NCBI GenBank assembly: GCA_904420055.1
Contig: CAJFTV010000110.1
Location: 1 to 15,675, forward strand
DNA: 15,675 nt
DNA from: Candidatus Alloscillospira gallinarum
GTDB taxonomy: Bacteria; Bacillota; Clostridia; Oscillospirales; Oscillospiraceae
Direction: 5' to 3'
A model generated the notes under the pieces. That model was not told where the DNA came from. It worked only from the letters and a program-made list of their open reading frames with translations, and searched no databases. Shown piece after piece: positions 14,006 to 15,675 of the stretch. Every line of letters starts with the position of its first letter. Within the stretch, counting starts at the first letter, position 1. The position numbers were made by a program, and so were the translations under genes.

Positions 14006-14863
14006 ATGAGAATTATAACAAATCAGACATTTGACATGGAGCGGGCTTTGTATGGAAGCGAGGACATATGCGTCAGAGACTGTAAGTTTGACGGGCCGGC
14101 CGACGGGGAGAGCGCATTCAAGGAGTGCTCCGGCATTACAGCGGAGAGATGTTATTTCAATTTGAGATATCCGTTCTGGCATGACCACGGACTTAAGATT
14201 TCAGATTGTGAGCTTACAGAGCTGTGCCGTGCGGCACTGTGGTATTCAGACGGCGCCGAAATTGTGGGGACCAGGTTACACGGTATTAAGGCCCTGCGGG
14301 AGTGTGCTGACATAACGGTGAAAAACTGTGATATAATCTCACCGGAGTTCGGATGGTCTGTCACGAATATTGCGATGGAGGACTGTACGGCCGAGAGCGA
14401 GTATTTTATGATGAGGTCCAGAGGACTGAGATTTAAAAACGTCAGAATGAAAGGAAAATACTCTTTCCAGTATATTGAGGACGCTGTGTTTGAGAACTGC
14501 GTGTTTGACACAAAGGACGCCTTTTGGCACGGAAAAAATGTGACGGTAAAGGACAGTGTTGTAAAAGGGGAGTACCTCGGCTGGTATTCAGATGGGCTGA
14601 CGCTCCAAAATTGCAGGATTGTCGGGACACAGCCCCTGTGTTACTGTAAAAATTTGAAGCTTATTGACTGCATTATGGAGGACACGGACCTGGCTTTTGA
14701 AAAGTCTGAGGTGGAGGCGAGGGTAAAGTCCCCCATTGTGAGCGTAAAAAATCCCCGCTCCGGCAGGATTTACGCTCCTGCAGTGGGAGAGATAATAATG
14801 GACGATAAAAATGCGGAGGGCAGCGTGATTATCTGCGGTGACGGTGGCTTTGCCTGCGCATAA
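14006..14863 (+). CDS. DUF3737 right-handed beta-helix-like protein
   Basis: A 285-residue protein with the conserved phrases of DUF3737: NQTFDMERALYG at the N-terminus, DGESAFKEC, LRYPFWH, RAALWYSD, GIKALRECADI, SPEFGWS, GKYSFQYIED, TKDAFWHGKNVTV, GEYLGWYSDGL, GTQPLCYCKNLKLIDC and DLAFEKSEVEA. Repeats of 19-21 residues with N-C or D-C steps indicate a stacked beta-helix, like pectate-lyase or pentapeptide-type coils. There is no signal peptide, so it is cytoplasmic. The biochemical function is unknown to me. GAGGAG lies 8 nt before ATG 14006. It is co-transcribed with the small helical protein and the aldo/keto reductase, suggesting a linked metabolic or stress role; that is inference. Confidence 0.92.
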   Translation: MRIITNQTFDMERALYGSEDICVRDCKFDGPADGESAFKECSGITAERCYFNLRYPFWHDHGLKISDCELTELCRAALWYSDGAEIVGTRLHGIKALRECADITVKNCDIISPEFGWSVTNIAMEDCTAESEYFMMRSRGLRFKNVRMKGKYSFQYIEDAVFENCVFDTKDAFWHGKNVTVKDSVVKGEYLGWYSDGLTLQNCRIVGTQPLCYCKNLKLIDCIMEDTDLAFEKSEVEARVKSPIVSVKNPRSGRIYAPAVGEIIMDDKNAEGSVIICGDGGFACA

Positions 14864-14890
14864 CTTTTGATTATTGAGAGGAGTATGACT

Positions 14891-15675
14891 ATGTATTACA
14901 ATGATTTTAAGGGACTTTTACTTCCGGCACTTGGTATAGGAACTATGCGGCTGCCCACCATAGACGGAGACGACAGCAGAATTGACGAGAAAGAGGCCGT
15001 GTCAATGGTTGAATATGCCATGAAAAACGGCAGCAATTATTTTGACACGGGCTGGGGATATCACGGGGGACAGTCGGAGGTGTTTTTGGGAAAGGCCCTG
15101 AAAAAGTACCCCCGGGACAGCTTCTATATTGCCGACAAGTTCCCGGGATATGACCTTGACAATATGGACAAGGCAGAGAAAATTTTTCCGCAGCAGCTTG
15201 AGCGGTGCGGTGTTGACTACTTTGATTTTTACCTCTTTCACAATGTGTGCGAGCTGAATATTGACGCATACCTGAATCCCAAATACGGAATTTTCGAGTA
15301 CCTGATGGAGCGCAAAAAAGAGGGGAAAATACGTCATCTCGGTTTTTCAGCTCATGGCAGCTACGGGGTGATGAAGCGCATTTTGGAGGCATACGGCAGT
15401 GAGATGGAGTTCTGCCAGATTCAGCTAAACTACCTGGACTGGGAGTTTCAGGAGGCAAACAAAAAGGTTGAGCTTTTAAATGAGTATGGTATACCGGTAT
15501 GGGTAATGGAGCCGCTCCGGGGAGGAAAACTTGCGGCGCTCAGTCCGGAAGACGAGGAGACGCTGAAAAAACTCCGGCCGGAGGAATCGGTGCCAGCGTG
15601 GGCGTTCAGGTTTTTGCAGACAATGCCTGTGGTGATGACCCTGTCGGGAATGTCGAATATGGAGCAGATGAGGGC
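14891..15675 (+). CDS. Aldo/keto reductase, 3' end beyond window
   Basis: Open to the window edge: 261 complete codons, no stop. The AKR catalytic tetrad is present: D52 (FDTGWGY), Y57, K83 (ADKF) and H117 (YLFHN). The TIM-barrel strand phrases LGIGTMRLP, IRHLGFSAHG, QIQLNYLDW and WVMEPLRGGKL are typical of the anaerobe AKR group that often carries a C-terminal 4Fe-4S ferredoxin domain, which would lie outside the window. It would reduce a carbonyl with NAD(P)H; the substrate is unknown. The start is ATG 14891, with GAGAGGAG 7 nt upstream; ATG 14885 would leave a single-base spacer. It lies 27 nt after DUF3737 in the same operon. Confidence 0.9.
   Translation, partial: MYYNDFKGLLLPALGIGTMRLPTIDGDDSRIDEKEAVSMVEYAMKNGSNYFDTGWGYHGGQSEVFLGKALKKYPRDSFYIADKFPGYDLDNMDKAEKIFPQQLERCGVDYFDFYLFHNVCELNIDAYLNPKYGIFEYLMERKKEGKIRHLGFSAHGSYGVMKRILEAYGSEMEFCQIQLNYLDWEFQEANKKVELLNEYGIPVWVMEPLRGGKLAALSPEDEETLKKLRPEESVPAWAFRFLQTMPVVMTLSGMSNMEQMR

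Overview
The window reads as chromosomal DNA of a Gram-positive, anaerobic, gut-type member of the Bacillota (Clostridia). This is inferred from strong AGGAGG-type ribosome binding sites, a CIRCE-controlled groESL operon, moderate base composition with frequent ATA isoleucine codons, and families typical of Clostridia (DUF2284, DUF3737, CsoR with a cupin, a two-gene SufC/SufB-like pair). No genus can be named from the sequence alone. I saw no phage, transposon, CRISPR array, tRNA or rRNA. It looks like a housekeeping and transport region made of short operons.

Layout. At 1-81 is the tail of an unrecognised gene, followed by two hairpins. The groES-groEL operon (414-2357) sits behind a promoter with a textbook CIRCE operator. 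A strong hairpin separates groEL from a DUF2284 cysteine-rich metal-binding protein (2433-2960). A large secreted beta-propeller lipoprotein (3095-4987) meets a minus-strand SprT-like zinc protease (4984-5502) tail to tail with a 4-nt overlap. A divergent promoter region leads into sufC and a short SufB/SufD-like gene (5674-7307), which look like a minimal Fe-S scaffold system, closed by a clear terminator.

On the minus strand a CsoR-type metal sensor and a small cupin form an operon (7978 down to 7347) under a perfect-consensus promoter flanked by two identical palindromes. Divergent from it is a plus-strand run of a GltS-type sodium/glutamate symporter, a lysophospholipid acyltransferase with an extra zinc ribbon and C-terminal domain, and a SpoU/TrmH RNA 2'-O-methyltransferase (8222-11663). 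A bidirectional terminator separates this from a minus-strand AGCS sodium:alanine/glycine symporter (11728-13122).

A 57-residue ribbon-helix-helix protein (13293-13466, minus) follows, with direct and inverted repeats in its upstream region. Divergent from it, a near-consensus promoter drives a small helical protein resembling a MerR effector domain without its DNA-binding part, then a DUF3737 beta-helix protein, then an aldo/keto reductase cut by the window end (13748-15675).

Several starts were chosen from the ribosome binding site rather than the longest open frame: csoR, the acyltransferase, the SpoU methylase, the AGCS symporter, the RHH protein, the small helical protein and the aldo/keto reductase. 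I see no wholly new system. The best leads are the CsoR-cupin unit with its palindromes, the RHH protein with its candidate operator, and the MerR-effector-like/DUF3737/aldo-keto reductase operon.
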